Assembly: GCA_963820545.1 (NCBI GenBank)
Contig: CAWGAJ010000002.1
Location: 1,240,001 to 1,304,000 of the forward strand
Reading direction: 5' to 3'
From: CAWGAJ01 sp963820545
GTDB lineage: Bacteria > Planctomycetota > Planctomycetia > Pirellulales > Thermoguttaceae
DNA: 64,000 nt
A program made the translations under genes and the position numbers. A model generated the notes under the pieces. The model was not told the DNA's origin, made no database searches, and saw nothing but the letters and a program-made list of their open reading frames with translations. Shown one piece after another: positions 63,360-64,000 of this stretch (the stretch's first letter is position 1; the number at the start of each line of letters is the position of its first letter).

Positions 63360-64000
63360 TTGCCGGAAATCTTATTGTGGCATTGGTTTGCGTTTATAGC
63401 TTTTGTGGCGGTGCTCTTGGCACTGGATTTGTTCGTGTTCCACCGCCATGACCATGCTCCTTCCATACGCGAGTCGGCGGGTTGGACGTTTTTCTGGTTC
63501 GCGCTGGCCCTGGCGTTCAATGGTTTTATCTGGTGGTGGCTGGGACGCAAACCGGCCATCGAGTTCTCGACGGGTTTTGTCGTCGAATTATCCTTGTCGA
63601 TGGACAACGTCTTCGTCTTCGCGGTGATCTTTCGCTTCTTCGCCATCCCGTTGAAATACCAATATCGGGTATTGTTTTGGGGAATTTTGGGGGCGATCGT
63701 CCTGCGGCTGCTGTTCGTGGTCGTGGGCAGTGAATTGATAAAGCGTTTCGATTGGATATTACCCCTGTTTGGGCTTTTTTTGATCTATACTGCGTTCAAG
63801 CTGGCCCTGCAAACCGAAAGCGATGTGCATCCCGAGAAAAACATCCTCTTGCAATTGGCACGGCGATTCTTCAAGGTGTCGCGGGGCGATCATCGGGAGC
63901 ACGGCCATGCATTTTTTGTGCGGGAGAACGGCCGGCTGTGCTTCACGCCGATATTTTTAGTGCTCCTGGTAGTCGAAAGCACCGACGTGCTCTTCGCCGT
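63360..64000 (+). CDS. TerC/Alx-family membrane protein (3' end outside window)
   Basis: The first 213 residues are present, with no stop before the window edge. TTG 63360 is 8 bases after AAGGAGG (63345-63351), an unusually strong site that decides this rare start. Helices: WHWFAFIAFVAVLLALDLFV, WTFFWFALALAFNGFIWWW, the TerC core ELSLSMDNVFVFAVIFRFF (SMDN), LFWGILGAIVLRLLFVVVG, and PIFLVLLVVESTDVLFAV with the conserved E-S-T-D. The pair of acidic motifs matches TerC/Alx metal-ion transporters (Mn2+ export family knowledge). mntP, another Mn exporter, is in the window. Confidence 0.92.
   Translation, partial: MPEILLWHWFAFIAFVAVLLALDLFVFHRHDHAPSIRESAGWTFFWFALALAFNGFIWWWLGRKPAIEFSTGFVVELSLSMDNVFVFAVIFRFFAIPLKYQYRVLFWGILGAIVLRLLFVVVGSELIKRFDWILPLFGLFLIYTAFKLALQTESDVHPEKNILLQLARRFFKVSRGDHREHGHAFFVRENGRLCFTPIFLVLLVVESTDVLFA

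Overview
The window (about 50-55% GC by eye) looks like the chromosome of a planctomycete, probably near the Pirellulales/Thermogutta side. The case rests on lineage-typical proteins: an LEPR-XLL sorting motif on a secreted S53 protease, two tandem signal peptidases expanded by Zn-ribbon and sheet-rich insertions, an OleC-type ligase, a secreted alpha-2-macroglobulin, an FHA/RsgA pair, PilZ and HEAT-repeat proteins. The contents are mostly housekeeping and secretory genes. I saw no prophage, CRISPR array, transposase gene or integrase.

Layout. 1-3 kb: end of a sugar-phosphate isomerase, a small ribbon-helix-helix-like protein, the RNase P RNA (minus strand) and a radical SAM enzyme. 3-6 kb: FHA, rsgA, hflX. 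6-12.5 kb: alpha-2-macroglobulin. 12.8-18.6 kb: a SufR-like regulator divergent from tRNA-Met, SRP RNA, dnaX, ybaB and recR, followed by rpoN; RNA-dnaX-ybaB-recR is a classical bacterial neighbourhood. 19-25 kb: a planctomycete-type DNA-binding protein, a broken Gfo/Idh oxidoreductase, a HEAT protein and a large secreted protein. 25-30.5 kb: galE, rfbD, an SDR and a PcrA/UvrD helicase. 31-36 kb: a two-gene module with a premature stop, a large glycoside-hydrolase-like protein and a PilZ fusion. 36-41 kb: two signal peptidases, lptB, an aldo-keto reductase. 41-52 kb: mntP, a URO-D-like methyltransferase, a Gly-rich secreted protein, oleC, the S53 protease, HEAT repeats. 52-60.5 kb: a TatD hydrolase, a heparinase-like lyase, an EboF-like phosphodiesterase, tRNA-Asp, a diguanylate cyclase, a ThyA-like protein, a broken metallophosphoesterase. 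60.5-64 kb: a Zn-ribbon membrane protein, a phosphohexomutase and the start of a TerC/Alx protein.

Two genome-level signals stand out. First, at least ten recognisable genes, including dnaX, pcrA and the alpha-2-macroglobulin, are split by frameshifts. In nearly all of them the reading frame is restored by gain or loss of one GC dinucleotide at a GCGC tetranucleotide. This is either systematic base-calling error at a modified motif or a real mutational process. Second, the window is full of short palindromic and tandem repeats: at least seven small families, one intergenic MITE-like element, and three elements inserted in frame inside genes (alpha-2-macroglobulin, oleC, mntP). A pyrimidine-rich family, CCCTGAA/CCCTATC, sits immediately upstream of several start codons where a Shine-Dalgarno sequence would be expected.
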